Assembly (NCBI RefSeq): GCF_000568815.1 | Contig: NZ_CP007201.1 | Coordinates: 1,612,001 to 1,676,000 of the forward strand | DNA: 64,000 nt | Direction of reading: 5' to 3' | Source of the DNA: Sulfurospirillum multivorans DSM 12446 | GTDB lineage: Bacteria; Campylobacterota; Campylobacteria; Campylobacterales; Sulfurospirillaceae | Part shown: positions 38,015 to 47,593 of the stretch, piece by piece | Layout: every line of letters begins with the position of its first letter | Position numbering within the stretch: position 1 is the stretch's first letter | Made by a program: the position numbers and the translations under genes | The notes under the pieces: generated by a model | Seen by the model: the letters and a program-made list of their open reading frames with translations, nothing else | Told to the model about the DNA's origin: nothing | Database searches by the model: none

Positions 38015-38926
38015 ATGTTAGAGTATCAAGCGATTCTTGACGAAATTTTGCATGAGATCACGCCATATTTAGGTGAGGGAAGGGTGGCTTCGTACATTCC
38101 TGAGCTTGCGCGCGTTGAGCCTAGTTCCTTTGCGATGTCGCTTATGTGCGTTGATGGAAGAGAGTTTCATGTGGGAGCGTATGAAAAACGCTTTTCGATT
38201 CAGAGTATTTCCAAGCTTTTTACGCTCACTTTGGCGATGCAATTAGCGAATGATTCGCTTTGGGAGCGCATCGGTAAAGAGCCTTCGGGCACGCCTTTTA
38301 ATTCACTCGTCCAGCTCGAATACGAACATGGCATCCCCCGCAATCCTTTTATCAATGCAGGCGCCCTTGTCGTCACCGATGTCATTTTAAGCCACCTTCA
38401 AGACGCGCACCAGAGTGTTTTGGAGTTTATTCGCACACTGTGCGCAAAAGATGACATCAATTTTGATTTTAGCGTGGCAAAGTCCGAGGCACAAACAGGT
38501 TTTCGCAACCACGCCATGGCAAACTTTCTCAAAAGCTTTAACAACCTAGAACATGAACCCTCACGTGTGCTGAATGCCTACTTTCATCACTGCTCCATCG
38601 CCATGAATACCCAAGAATTAGCCAAATCGGCACTCTTTTTAGCCAACGGCGGCATTCAACATTGGAGCAATACACCCATCTTAAACGCACGCCAAACCAA
38701 GCGCATCAACGCGCTTATGCTAACCTGTGGCACGTACGACTCAGTCGGAGATTTCCGTGTGGGATTGCCCGCCAAAAGTGGCGTCGGAGGAGGCATCTTA
38801 GCCACACTCCCTGGCAAATTCAGCCTCTGCGTCTGGTCGCCACGGCTCAATGAAAAAGGCAACTCGTTTGCAGGCACGAAAGCGTTAGAGCTTTTTACCA
38901 CTAAAACGAAGCTTTCGATCTTTTAG
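38015..38926 (+). CDS. glsA: Glutaminase
   Basis: Hydrolyses glutamine to glutamate and ammonia. 303 residues from the ATG at 38015; a GTG one codon earlier is in frame. Beta-lactamase-like fold with the SxxK nucleophile in FSIQSISKLFTL, EYEHGIPRNPFINAGALV, and the C-terminal GLPAKSGVGGGILA. Serine-dependent glutaminase family, cytoplasmic. By chance or otherwise it follows the tRNA-Gln gene. Confidence 0.95.
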   Translation: MLEYQAILDEILHEITPYLGEGRVASYIPELARVEPSSFAMSLMCVDGREFHVGAYEKRFSIQSISKLFTLTLAMQLANDSLWERIGKEPSGTPFNSLVQLEYEHGIPRNPFINAGALVVTDVILSHLQDAHQSVLEFIRTLCAKDDINFDFSVAKSEAQTGFRNHAMANFLKSFNNLEHEPSRVLNAYFHHCSIAMNTQELAKSALFLANGGIQHWSNTPILNARQTKRINALMLTCGTYDSVGDFRVGLPAKSGVGGGILATLPGKFSLCVWSPRLNEKGNSFAGTKALELFTTKTKLSIF

Positions 38927-39027
38927 TGGTTTGATTTTTGATACAATAATTTGGTGAAAGTAAGAAAAAAATCTTTACATGTAAATAAAATTAAAATTCA
39001 GCCTTAACTCTTCTGGAGACTTATACT

Positions 39028-39552
39028 ATGCACAGCTTTACCGAACTTGTAAATAGATGCGCAATCTTTACCCTTAAAACCTTAAGTGATACGAACGAAC
39101 GAACCATTGAAGCGTTACAAACGAATGGCGCTACTTCTTTAGTAAAAACTCTTCAGATGATACAGCTACAAAAAGTGATTTTGGCAGTCGGTATGTTCTC
39201 TATTTTTGAAGCTAACTTGCAAGAAGGGTTAGATTGTACCGATGGATTTGGAGAGGCTAAAAAAATCTTAGACAATGAAGGGAAAACAGATCTGAAAGAG
39301 TGCTTTGATAATCTTATTCTAGCTATCAACGTACTCAAACATGGACGCGGTCGCAGTTATGATACGCTCATAGCAAAGGCTAATACGTTACCTTTCAGAA
39401 TAAAACTACCTGACGAATTTTTCTTTTCCGAAGGTGACGTATCGGAGGTATCGACATTGATTGAAGTTAACGATATGTTCGTCCAGCATTGTGGCAAAGT
39501 AATTAATGATGTGTCCAGAGCAATTCGTCAAATACGTCCAGAGTTCATATAA
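39028..39552 (+). CDS. Hypothetical helical protein with N-x-x-KHG motif
   Basis: 174 residues, predicted all-helical, cytoplasmic. The only recognisable feature is NVLKHGRGRSYDTL (101-114), a motif I associate with uncharacterised HEPN-like or defence-adjacent proteins, without certainty. GGAGAC stands before the ATG. Monocistronic. No function assigned. Confidence 0.6.
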   Translation: MHSFTELVNRCAIFTLKTLSDTNERTIEALQTNGATSLVKTLQMIQLQKVILAVGMFSIFEANLQEGLDCTDGFGEAKKILDNEGKTDLKECFDNLILAINVLKHGRGRSYDTLIAKANTLPFRIKLPDEFFFSEGDVSEVSTLIEVNDMFVQHCGKVINDVSRAIRQIRPEFI

Positions 39553-39595
39553 GATCAACCAAAGTAAAAAAGAACTAAACTTTTAATTTTGCCTC

Positions 39596-40657
39596 TTATA
39601 ACTCTCTCTTTACATATAACCCCAACCAAACCTTCGGGCTTACCCCATACCACTTCTTAAACGCCCGTAAAAAGGGGCTGGGTTCGGCGTAGCCTAGGTA
39701 GGACGCGATGGTGGGGGTGTCCAGTCCTTTTTGGAGGTAGTGTGTTGCTAGCTTTTGACGTACTTCACCTAAAAGCGCTACAAAACTGACTCCTTCTTCT
39801 TTGAGCTTTTTTTGAAGGGTTCGTGGGTGCATGCCGATTTTGCGTGCTACGCTCTCTAATGAGACGTCGAGCTCTCCTGTGGCGATGAGAATGTAACCTA
39901 AGACTTGATCTTTGAGGCTTCCGTGTACGCTCATTCCCAAACTTTGTTCCGCCTCTTTTTCAAAGACGCTGAGCAGATACGGATTGTCATAACTGGTTTG
40001 CATCGCCAATTGTGTTTTATCAAAAAAGAGGGCGTTTTCGACCTCATCAAAGAGAATTGTCTCACCAAATATGCTCTGATAGGCTTTTACATGTAAAGGT
40101 TTTGCATGCCGAAAAGTTGTCTGTTTTGGGAAAATAGGATTGGGGATGATTTTGTTAATGAGATGGAGCAGGGCACTTAAATGAATCTCGGCACTGTACT
40201 TTTCAAGATGCGTCATCTCTCCCTCTTTGTGAATGAAAAGCGTGAGTTTTGCCCCTTCTTTTTCAGCCACAAAAAGAGGTTTGAGCGTTTTTCCGATGAG
40301 CGGATAGTAACGACACAACTTAATGATCGCCTCTTCAACCGTGCGCGAATGCAGCATCAAATAGCCCAAAACACCCAGATTACTAGGCGTAACGGACTCG
40401 GCAAATTTAAAGAGTAATCCCGCATCGCCTGAGCGTGCGATCGCTTCTTCGATCAGTTCATGAAGATACGACGCTCTGATCTTACCACCTTTTACATGTA
40501 AGGATTGCAGAGTGATGTCGCGCGCCTTCATAAACGCTGTTGCATCATACGCATAGTTCTTGGTTAAAAAAGAGAGAATCACCAAAAACGCTTCCGCAGG
40601 AGCCTGCTTAAAGTCATCGAGTCGCAAAATGTCATCCCTTGAGTCGTAAAATGTCAC
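39596..40657 (-). CDS. AraC-family transcriptional regulator
   Basis: 353 residues. The N-terminal ~190 residues resemble the arabinose-binding-like domain of the OruR/ArgR group; the C-terminus carries two AraC HTH motifs (LESVARKIGMHPRTLQKKLK and IASYLGYAEPSPFLRAFKKW). It is divergent from hemJ with 61 bp between starts. Targets unknown. Palindromes at 40086 and 40491 are in frame (LHVK). Confidence 0.9.
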   Translation of the reverse strand: MTFYDSRDDILRLDDFKQAPAEAFLVILSFLTKNYAYDATAFMKARDITLQSLHVKGGKIRASYLHELIEEAIARSGDAGLLFKFAESVTPSNLGVLGYLMLHSRTVEEAIIKLCRYYPLIGKTLKPLFVAEKEGAKLTLFIHKEGEMTHLEKYSAEIHLSALLHLINKIIPNPIFPKQTTFRHAKPLHVKAYQSIFGETILFDEVENALFFDKTQLAMQTSYDNPYLLSVFEKEAEQSLGMSVHGSLKDQVLGYILIATGELDVSLESVARKIGMHPRTLQKKLKEEGVSFVALLGEVRQKLATHYLQKGLDTPTIASYLGYAEPSPFLRAFKKWYGVSPKVWLGLYVKREL

Positions 40658-40718
40658 TGGAAATTTCTGGGCAGATTATATACTAACGAGCATTAACCCT
40701 GCTTAATAAGGAACCAAA

Positions 40719-41144
40719 ATGGATACCTACAGCGTTGTACTCGCATTTCACGTTATCTCCATCGCGACATGGATGATCATGCTTGTGTATCTTCCCAAAC
40801 TCTTTGTCTACCACATCACGGCAACCCATGATGCACAGGCACAAATTGCCGTACAAGAGAGCAGTCTTTACAAAGTGGGAACCATTGCGATGATCTTATC
40901 GATCAAGTTTGGGCTTATCTTACTCTACCTCAATCCTTATCTGCTCAAAAGTGGAGGGTGGTTGCATCTAAAGCTTACGTTGGCGGCATGTATGGTCGTT
41001 TATCACTTTACATGTAAGAAATTCATCACGCAATTTACCAAAGAGGGCGTCTCTCAAAACCTGCTCTTTTTCAGGGTTTTTCGAGTGATTCCTGAGATTA
41101 CGACAGCACTCATTATACTTCTTACGATCATCAAGCCATTTTAA
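40719..41144 (+). CDS. hemJ: HemJ-type protoporphyrinogen IX oxidase
   Basis: 141 residues with four membrane helices. HVISIATWMIMLVYLPKLFV supplies the conserved His near the start, and GGWLHLKLTLAACMVVYH has the conserved Lys of the family. It oxidises protoporphyrinogen IX in heme synthesis, replacing HemG/HemY. Start ATG at 40719, stop before a TetR-controlled operon. Confidence 0.85.
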   Translation: MDTYSVVLAFHVISIATWMIMLVYLPKLFVYHITATHDAQAQIAVQESSLYKVGTIAMILSIKFGLILLYLNPYLLKSGGWLHLKLTLAACMVVYHFTCKKFITQFTKEGVSQNLLFFRVFRVIPEITTALIILLTIIKPF

Positions 41145-41163
41145 AAAATGGCTTGAAATTCCA

Positions 41164-41219
41164 TTGACAATCTTCTTTAAAAAATGTAGTATTTCAAAAA
41201 TGAATGACCGTCAGTCATT
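41164..41219 (+). promoter_or_regulatory. Promoter and operator of the TetR-RND operon
   Basis: TTGACA (41164-41169) and TAGTAT (41187-41192) are 17 bp apart, a good sigma-70 promoter. Downstream, AATGAC-CGTCA-GTCATT (41203-41219) is a perfect-armed inverted repeat over the early transcribed region, as expected for autorepression by the TetR protein encoded from 41235. Confidence 0.7.
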
Positions 41220-41234
41220 ATTGAAAGGGAGTAG

Positions 41235-41858
41235 ATGGCACGTATTATAGACAAAGAAGAAAAACGACTCGATATTGCCAGCGCATCGATTGAATTATTT
41301 GCACGAAAAGGCATTGCACAGACCAGCATCGAAGAGATTGCCAAAAGTGCGGGTGTTGCCAAAGGAACGATCTATCTCTACTTTAAAAATAAAGAGGAGA
41401 TTATTTTTGCTATTTGGGACATGTTAGCCTCACGTCACCAAGAGACATTTCAAGCACGTATTACCGAAACAATGAGCGCTAAAGAGAAAATCTTGGAGCT
41501 TTTTAATTTCAGTGAATGCAAAGAAGAACACGACAAAGAAGACCTCTTGACCCTTTACCAACACTTCCTAAGTACCATGCTCATTGATAAAACAGGGCTT
41601 TACACCAATTATTTTGCAACGATTTGTCAAAGAGATTACGACATTATCTTTCAGTGTATTCAAGAGGGTATTGCCAAAGGAGAGCTTGAAGTACACGATG
41701 TGGACAAACTCACCAATACCATTATTATTTTCATGGAAGGTGTTGTCATTCGATCCAAAATGAACAATTTTAATTTTGAACAAACACAATTACATTTAAC
41801 CCAACATATTGCCTTTTTACTCGATCAATACCTAAGGAAAGAACCATGCAAAAACTAA
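41235..41858 (+). CDS. TetR-family repressor of the efflux operon
   Basis: 207 residues. HTH is ARKGIAQTSIEEIAKSAGVA followed by KGTIYLYFKNKEEI, the family hallmark. The C-terminal ligand domain is unassigned. It overlaps the outer-membrane gene by 13 bp and sits just behind an inverted-repeat operator, so autoregulation and control of the RND pump are likely. Confidence 0.92.
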   Translation: MARIIDKEEKRLDIASASIELFARKGIAQTSIEEIAKSAGVAKGTIYLYFKNKEEIIFAIWDMLASRHQETFQARITETMSAKEKILELFNFSECKEEHDKEDLLTLYQHFLSTMLIDKTGLYTNYFATICQRDYDIIFQCIQEGIAKGELEVHDVDKLTNTIIIFMEGVVIRSKMNNFNFEQTQLHLTQHIAFLLDQYLRKEPCKN

Positions 41859-43075
41859 CCCTTTTATGCCTCTTTCCACTGTTTGTTTTTGCGGGAAATT
41901 TACCTGAACTCGTAAGCCTTGCAGAACAAAACAAACACGTGGAAGCTTCACGTTATAGCTTAGAAGCGGCAAAAGAAAAAGAGTATGCCACGAAAAGTGG
42001 TTATATGCCCAGCCTCAGTTTAGGGGCAAATCAAACCTACAACCAAGAAGAGAGCATACTTTATCCAGAGCGTAGCAGGACAGGTTCTGCCACACTCTCC
42101 TTTACCATTTACGATGGTGGGAAGCGTGAAGCACTGTTTGACCAACAACAAGCCCTTGTTAAATCCGCTACGTTTTCACTCTCATCGGTGCAAAATGATG
42201 TCTCTTTGAACGTCATCTATTATTATTACAACTACATCAGCACACTGGCTAGCAGAGAATCAACCTTGCAAAAGATGGAACAGCTTGAAGCGGAGCGTTA
42301 CCGACTTGACAAATACCTCTCTGTTGGCAGTGCAACCGCCGATGAGCTTCAAAAGATCATCTCAACCATCGAGCAAACCAAGGTCGATCTTTTAACCCTA
42401 GACAACACGCTCAATAACATCTCAAACACCCTTGAATACCTCACAGGTAAAGAGGTAAGTGTAGAATCAGGCTCTATCATAGCCTTTCAAGAAGGAAAAG
42501 TGGAAGATGCCACACGTTTTGATATTTTGGCATTAGAACAGAGTGCGCAAAGTGCCAAAGCCGAAGCCAACGTCGCCAAAGCGCCACATCTTCCAACCAT
42601 CAAAATAGAAGACACCTACTCACGTTTTAAATACGACTACGCCAACCCTGCATGGGACTCAAACGCCGATCGTCAAAACACCGTGCAACTTTCCATGCAA
42701 TGGAAGATTTTTGACTTTGGTTCCACTTCCGCGAGTTATCAAGCGGCACAAAAGACGTACCTTTCCAAAAACAGTGATTTGGCGTATGAAAAAGCCAAAG
42801 CCAAAGCGAGTTTTAAAAGTGCTCAAAACAGCTATAAAACAGCGCTTGCAAAAATTGAAGCAGCTCATGCAAAACTCACCGCATCTGAAATGACCTACGA
42901 ACTCGTCAAAAAGAAATTTCAACAAGGTATCGTCAACAACGTCACGTATCTTGACGCCCTTAGCGATAAATTCAATGCCAAATCCCAGCTTCAAACAGCC
43001 TTGAATGAAGTGGAATACCAAAAAGCCGTCTTACTCTACGAAATGGGTAAAGAGATAAAAGGAGCCATCCAATGA
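41846..43075 (+). CDS. TolC-family outer-membrane efflux protein
   Basis: 409 residues with signal peptide MQKLTLLCLFPLFVFAG and two repeats of the OEP coiled-coil/beta structure: SGYMPSLSLGANQTYN and KAPHLPTIKIEDTYSRF mark the two strands. It forms the outer-membrane channel of the tripartite pump encoded with the two following genes. Its stop overlaps the fusion-protein start by 4 bp. Confidence 0.9.
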   Translation: MQKLTLLCLFPLFVFAGNLPELVSLAEQNKHVEASRYSLEAAKEKEYATKSGYMPSLSLGANQTYNQEESILYPERSRTGSATLSFTIYDGGKREALFDQQQALVKSATFSLSSVQNDVSLNVIYYYYNYISTLASRESTLQKMEQLEAERYRLDKYLSVGSATADELQKIISTIEQTKVDLLTLDNTLNNISNTLEYLTGKEVSVESGSIIAFQEGKVEDATRFDILALEQSAQSAKAEANVAKAPHLPTIKIEDTYSRFKYDYANPAWDSNADRQNTVQLSMQWKIFDFGSTSASYQAAQKTYLSKNSDLAYEKAKAKASFKSAQNSYKTALAKIEAAHAKLTASEMTYELVKKKFQQGIVNNVTYLDALSDKFNAKSQLQTALNEVEYQKAVLLYEMGKEIKGAIQ

Positions 43076-43770
43076 AAAAAATTTTAATCACTACTCTGTT
43101 TATGTTTCAAGCCCTCATTGCAGGGGAAGTTTATGCAACGTTTGATGTTGTCAGCGAGAAAAGTTCCGAGCTTGGTCTTTCCATTTCAGGCGTTGTAGGT
43201 GCTTTACATGTAAACGTTGGCGACCGTGTCAAAAAAGGTGATTTGCTCCTTGCTTTAAATAATGCACAAGAGAAAAATGAGTATGAAAGTGCTCGTAAAA
43301 ATGCAGAACATTCGGTTAAAACATACGAACGCTACGCCAAGATAGCAGATGTCATCGACAAAGAGAAGATGGAAAATTACCTCTATGATAGAGACATTCA
43401 GCTCTTGAACGCCCAAAACAAAGAGATTATCTTCAAAAAAACAGAACTTCGCGCTCCGTATGATTTGGTGGTGAGTAAGAAAAACACGGAACTTGGCAAC
43501 ATCGTCCTAGGTTCACAAACCAAACTTTTGAGCGTTGAAAGTACCCACGATGTCAAGCTTGTGCTTAAATTCGATGAAAAGTACTGGACCCAAATCAAAG
43601 TAGGGCAAAAATTTACCTATAAAGTTGATGGTAGCGATAAAAAACATGAAGGGGTCATCAGTAAAATCTACCCAACCATTATAGCCAGTACGCGTGAAAT
43701 GCAAGCCGAAGTCAAAGCGGTCGATCTGATGCCAGGTCTATTTGGCAACGGCACGATCAGTGTGGAATAA
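43072..43770 (+). CDS. RND membrane fusion (periplasmic adaptor) protein
   Basis: 232 residues, short for the family (usually about 350), lacking the C-terminal membrane-proximal domain. Signal peptide at 1-18, lipoyl-like half GVVGALHVNVGDRVKKGDLL, a short alpha-hairpin and a beta-barrel portion. Connects inner pump and outer channel. A palindrome at 43203 falls in the lipoyl segment (LHVN). Overlaps the OMF gene and lies 3 bp before the pump. Confidence 0.88.
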   Translation: MKKILITTLFMFQALIAGEVYATFDVVSEKSSELGLSISGVVGALHVNVGDRVKKGDLLLALNNAQEKNEYESARKNAEHSVKTYERYAKIADVIDKEKMENYLYDRDIQLLNAQNKEIIFKKTELRAPYDLVVSKKNTELGNIVLGSQTKLLSVESTHDVKLVLKFDEKYWTQIKVGQKFTYKVDGSDKKHEGVISKIYPTIIASTREMQAEVKAVDLMPGLFGNGTISVE

Positions 43771-43773
43771 GCA

Positions 43774-46700
43774 ATGTATAAATTAGCGATCAACCGTCCC
43801 ATTACGACCCTAATGGGGGTTTTAACCTTCATCGTCTTTGGTTTGATGTCCTACAACACGATGCCCATCAACCTTTACCCTAATGTTGACTTTCCAATTG
43901 TCACGGTTCAGACTATTTACAATGGCGCTGATCCTTCCACGGTCGAGACCAAAGTCACCGACAAGATCGAAGAAGCAGTTTCTGGCGTGGATGGCATCGA
44001 CAAGCTTATGTCGACCAGTTATGAAGGCTTTAGTGTTGTTACGATTCAGTTTAAGCTGACCAAAAATATCGATATCGCAACCAACGATGTCCGCGATAAA
44101 ATCGGCGCACTCAATCTTCCCAGTGAAGTTGAAAAACCTGTGGTTAAAAAACTCGGTGCAACGGGTGGTGTTATAAACCTTTTTGTGGCGAGTGATGGTA
44201 AAAATGACATCGCTTTGATGCGGCTTGCCGATGAAAAGCTCAAACCAAAACTCCAGAGGGTTAAAGGTGTCGGTGAAGTCAACATCATCGGTTTTCAAGA
44301 GCGCGAAATTCGCATCTTTCTTGATCCTTTTTTGCTGAACAAATACAACCTCAGTGCCTCCGATCTTAGTGGCATTGTTTCGGTGCAAAATGTGAAGCAA
44401 GGTGCTGGAAAGATGATCAACAAAGATCAAGAGATCATCATCAAAGCTGAAGGCGACGCGGAAAATATTCAAGAGATTGAGAATCTTTTGGTCAAACCAG
44501 GCGTTCGTCTCAAAGATATAGCAACTATCGTCGATGGGCTCAGCGATGCGAAAAGTTTTTCTTCCTACAACGGACAAAGAGGGGTTACGCTCGAAGTTAA
44601 AAAAATCGCAGGTGAAAATGTGCTCAACATCATCACAGGCGTTAAAAAAATCATGCCTGATTTGCAGCTTCTTGCAGGGAAAAGCAACGAAATTAAGATA
44701 TTGCAAGATCAGTCTGAAAAAATTATGGTCAACATCGACAATGTACGCTTTGACCTTATTTTTGGTGCTTTTTTATCGATTATCATCGTTTTTGCCTTTT
44801 TACGCAATGTAACGGCTACAATTGTCTCCGCACTTGCCATTCCTACGTCGGTCATTGGTACGTTTGCGATTATGAACGCGTTAGGATACGATCTTAACCG
44901 TCTGACACTCATTGGTCTCACCCTTGCCATTGGTATCTTCATCGATGACGCGATCGTTGTGATTGAAAATATTATGAAAAAGATGGAAGAGGGCATGAAA
45001 CCTTTTGAAGCCTCGTTTGAGGGTATTAAAGAGGTGGCATTTTCCATTTTGGCGATCTCTTCCGTACTTTTAGCGGTATTTATTCCTGTCGCGTTTATGG
45101 ATGGCATCGTGGGTATGTTCTTTAACTCCTTTGCGATGACCGTGGCTTCGGGTATTGTCATCTCGTATCTGGTGGCGGTTATGTTTGTTCCCTCTATTGC
45201 AGCGCGTCTTTTAAATGCCAAAGAGAGTAAATTTTACCATGCCACAGAGCCCATCTTAAAAGCAGTCGATAAAGGGTATGTGGCACTTTTAAAACCACTG
45301 CTTCGCTTTAAAACGCTGACGGTTTTGGTAACATTTGGATTTTTGATTGCCTCGATGACACTCAAAGTGGGCATGGACTTTCTTCCGATGCAAGACAACA
45401 GCGAATTTCAGATCACCATTAAAGGTCCTGTAGGTATCAATCTTGAGACAATGAAACAAAAAGTGATTCCGATTGATGAGATGCTTAAAGGAGATGCTTC
45501 TATCGAATATTCTATTGTCTCTATTGGGTATGATTCTGCGCAAAGTATCCATAAGGCACGTATTTACGTGAAGCTAAAACCGGTTAAAGAGCGCACGATT
45601 TCACAACTTACGCTGATCGAGCAGTACCGCAACAAGATGAAAAATGCCAAAGATTTGGTTATTGCAGTTGAAAAAGTCGATGATTTCAACACAGGTGGCA
45701 CCACCGCACCGCTGCAAATCGTTCTCACGGGTGATCGTTTTGAAGTCTTGGATGAAACGTCTACGAAACTGATGGAGTTTTTAAAATCCAATCCGGGCAT
45801 TGTCGATGTCGATCAAGACTACGAGAGTGGCAAGCCTGAGATGAAAATAAGCATACTTAGGGAAAATGCCCAAAGAGTCGGCGTGAGTGTCAAAGAGATC
45901 GCCGCTGTTTTAGGCTCAGCGTACTCAAGCGATAGCGCCATCTCGTACTATGAGGACAATGGCAAGCAATTTGACATTACGATTCGTTTTAGGGATGATT
46001 TTAGAATGTCGTTGGAAGATATGAAAAAACTTCAAGTCAAAAATGCGAATGGCGATTTTGTGGCACTTGAAGGGTTGATCGCCTTTGAAGAGAGTTTAGG
46101 CACAGCGTCCATTAACCGTTTTGATCGTGAACGAAAAATCTTAATTACCGCCAATATCGTAGGAACATCTCTCGATAAAGTCGTTGCGCTTGTCGAAGAG
46201 AAGATGAAAGAGATCTTACCAGAGGGCTATCACTACCGTTTTACGGGCGATGTTGAAAACATGAATGACACAGCAACAGCCTTTGGTGCCGCGGTTCTTT
46301 TGGCGGTTATTTTGATCTATTTGATCTTAGCCGCACTCTATGAGTCACTGATTCAGCCTTTTATCATTATGATCTCTATGCCACTTTCGTTAACGGGTAT
46401 TATGGTGGCGCTTTATTTAAGCGGGTATACGTTCAGTCTTTTTGTTATGATTGGTATTATCTTGCTTTTGGGAATGGTGGGGAAAAATGCCATTTTGGTG
46501 GTTGACTTTGCAAACCGTGCGATCAAAGAGGGCAAAGCGATCGATGAAGCACTGTTAGAAGCGGGCGAAAAACGTCTTCGACCGATTTTGATGACCACCT
46601 TTGCGATGATCGGCGCGATGATGCCACTCGCTTTTGGCAGTGGAGCAGGGCATGAAGCCAACGCACCAATGGCACTTGCCATTATCGGTGGACTTTTAAG

Positions 46701-46800
46701 TTCGACTGTTTTAACCTTACTGGTCGTTCCTGCCATCTATAAGTTTATGTATCCAATGGATGCGTGGCTTCGTAAATGGTACGAAAAAGGTACGATTTAA
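43774..46800 (+). CDS. RND-family efflux pump (HAE1-like)
   Basis: 1008 residues with the RND layout: TM1, large periplasmic loop, TM2-6, second loop, TM7-12. The proton-relay aspartates are in LAIGIFIDDAIVVIEN and the relay lysine side in LLLGMVGKNAILVVDF. Drug or lipid-like substrates cannot be inferred. Last gene of the tetR-OMF-MFP-RND operon; terminator follows. Confidence 0.95.
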   Translation: MYKLAINRPITTLMGVLTFIVFGLMSYNTMPINLYPNVDFPIVTVQTIYNGADPSTVETKVTDKIEEAVSGVDGIDKLMSTSYEGFSVVTIQFKLTKNIDIATNDVRDKIGALNLPSEVEKPVVKKLGATGGVINLFVASDGKNDIALMRLADEKLKPKLQRVKGVGEVNIIGFQEREIRIFLDPFLLNKYNLSASDLSGIVSVQNVKQGAGKMINKDQEIIIKAEGDAENIQEIENLLVKPGVRLKDIATIVDGLSDAKSFSSYNGQRGVTLEVKKIAGENVLNIITGVKKIMPDLQLLAGKSNEIKILQDQSEKIMVNIDNVRFDLIFGAFLSIIIVFAFLRNVTATIVSALAIPTSVIGTFAIMNALGYDLNRLTLIGLTLAIGIFIDDAIVVIENIMKKMEEGMKPFEASFEGIKEVAFSILAISSVLLAVFIPVAFMDGIVGMFFNSFAMTVASGIVISYLVAVMFVPSIAARLLNAKESKFYHATEPILKAVDKGYVALLKPLLRFKTLTVLVTFGFLIASMTLKVGMDFLPMQDNSEFQITIKGPVGINLETMKQKVIPIDEMLKGDASIEYSIVSIGYDSAQSIHKARIYVKLKPVKERTISQLTLIEQYRNKMKNAKDLVIAVEKVDDFNTGGTTAPLQIVLTGDRFEVLDETSTKLMEFLKSNPGIVDVDQDYESGKPEMKISILRENAQRVGVSVKEIAAVLGSAYSSDSAISYYEDNGKQFDITIRFRDDFRMSLEDMKKLQVKNANGDFVALEGLIAFEESLGTASINRFDRERKILITANIVGTSLDKVVALVEEKMKEILPEGYHYRFTGDVENMNDTATAFGAAVLLAVILIYLILAALYESLIQPFIIMISMPLSLTGIMVALYLSGYTFSLFVMIGIILLLGMVGKNAILVVDFANRAIKEGKAIDEALLEAGEKRLRPILMTTFAMIGAMMPLAFGSGAGHEANAPMALAIIGGLLSSTVLTLLVVPAIYKFMYPMDAWLRKWYEKGTI

Positions 46801-46809
46801 ACGTTACAT

Positions 46810-46834
46810 GTAAAGGGGTGAAATTCCCCTTTAC
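46810..46834. terminator. Bidirectional terminator between RND and 46838 gene
   Basis: GTAAAGGGG (46810-46818) pairs with CCCCTTTAC (46826-46834) around TGAAATT. Its left arm begins inside a GTTACATGTAAA palindrome (46803-46814). Genes converge here. Confidence 0.8.
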
Positions 46835-46837
46835 GCC

Positions 46838-47050
46838 TTATTTATTGCGTTTGCGATCTTTCTTGACTTGCTTCGCTTTGGCTTTTGCTTTGGCTTTTTG
46901 AGCATCGCTCGGTTTTGCTTTATCCGAGTTTACCGCTCCAACATTGGTCTGTTTTCCCTCGTAAGGAACGGTATGCTTTTGGAGTGTTGCTAGACCTGCA
47001 AGTTTGTAACCATTTTCCATTTTAACGCTATTGTTGAGTAATCCACCCAT
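46838..47050 (-). CDS. Small basic hypothetical protein
   Basis: 70 residues. The N-terminal half is neutral (MGGLLNNSVKMENGYKLAGL); the C-terminal half is a Lys/Ala repeat (QKAKAKAKAKQVKKDRKRNK) typical of nucleic-acid-binding tails. No family recognised. AAGGAC precedes the ATG on the minus strand. Stop abuts the bidirectional terminator. Confidence 0.55.
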   Translation of the reverse strand: MGGLLNNSVKMENGYKLAGLATLQKHTVPYEGKQTNVGAVNSDKAKPSDAQKAKAKAKAKQVKKDRKRNK

Positions 47051-47156
47051 ACTATGTCCTTCATGATAATTAAATGTGATTGGAGAAAAATCGTTGAGAG
47101 TTTCGTAACGATAAGCGCTATTATACTTTATCCTTGCTTTAAGCCATGTAAAAGCG

Positions 47157-47231
47157 TTTACATGTAAAGAAGAGGGCTCTTTTTTCAGCCTAATTGATTA
47201 CAATATCGACGACTATTTTTTTACATGTAAA
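47157..47231. repeat. Two TTTACATGTAAA palindromes between divergent genes
   Basis: Perfect 12-mers at 47157-47168 and 47220-47231, 63 bp apart (about six helical turns). They lie in the 190-bp gap between the basic protein (minus) and the small HTH-like protein (plus), the second only 9 bp before the start codon and covering the likely ribosome-site region. Confidence 0.85.
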
Positions 47232-47240
47232 AGGGAACGT

Positions 47241-47540
47241 ATGTTAGAGCAAAACCTCATAACGATGCAACAGTACGCCGTAAAATACAAAATGAGCACC
47301 TTTGGCGTTGTGAAATTGGTCAATGCCAAAAAACTTAAAACGATTAAAAAAAACGTGGAGGGCGAAGAGCGTGAGTTTATCATTGATGAGACAGTTCCAA
47401 GTTTAAAACCTCTCAAAAGTGAAACACCCACAGAGTCAAACGATGAGACAACAATGAACTACGAGGTCGAATTTCACAAACTTTTAGCCAAATACATCGA
47501 ACTTCAAGACAAATACACGAAGCTGATTGAGTCTAACTAA
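47241..47540 (+). CDS. Small HTH-like hypothetical protein with coiled-coil tail
   Basis: 99 residues. ITMQQYAVKYKMSTFGVVKLVNAKKLKTIK looks like an excisionase/MerR-type helix-turn-helix with wing, followed by a short linker and a helical C-terminus (FHKLLAKYIELQDKYTKLIE). Probably a DNA-binding protein, target unknown. GGGAACG lies before the ATG. Confidence 0.6.
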   Translation: MLEQNLITMQQYAVKYKMSTFGVVKLVNAKKLKTIKKNVEGEEREFIIDETVPSLKPLKSETPTESNDETTMNYEVEFHKLLAKYIELQDKYTKLIESN

Positions 47541-47561
47541 GAAACATTACATGTAAACAGA

Positions 47562-47586
47562 AGAGGGCACGCAAAATGCCCTTTTG
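47562..47586. terminator. Bidirectional terminator between HTH-like and chemoreceptor genes
   Basis: AAGAGGGCA (47562-47570) pairs with TGCCCTTTT (47578-47586), loop CGCAAAA, one G-U pair; T-run on the plus side and A-start on the other. An ATTACATGTAAA palindrome (47547-47558) lies just upstream. Confidence 0.8.
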
Positions 47587-47593
47587 AACCTGT

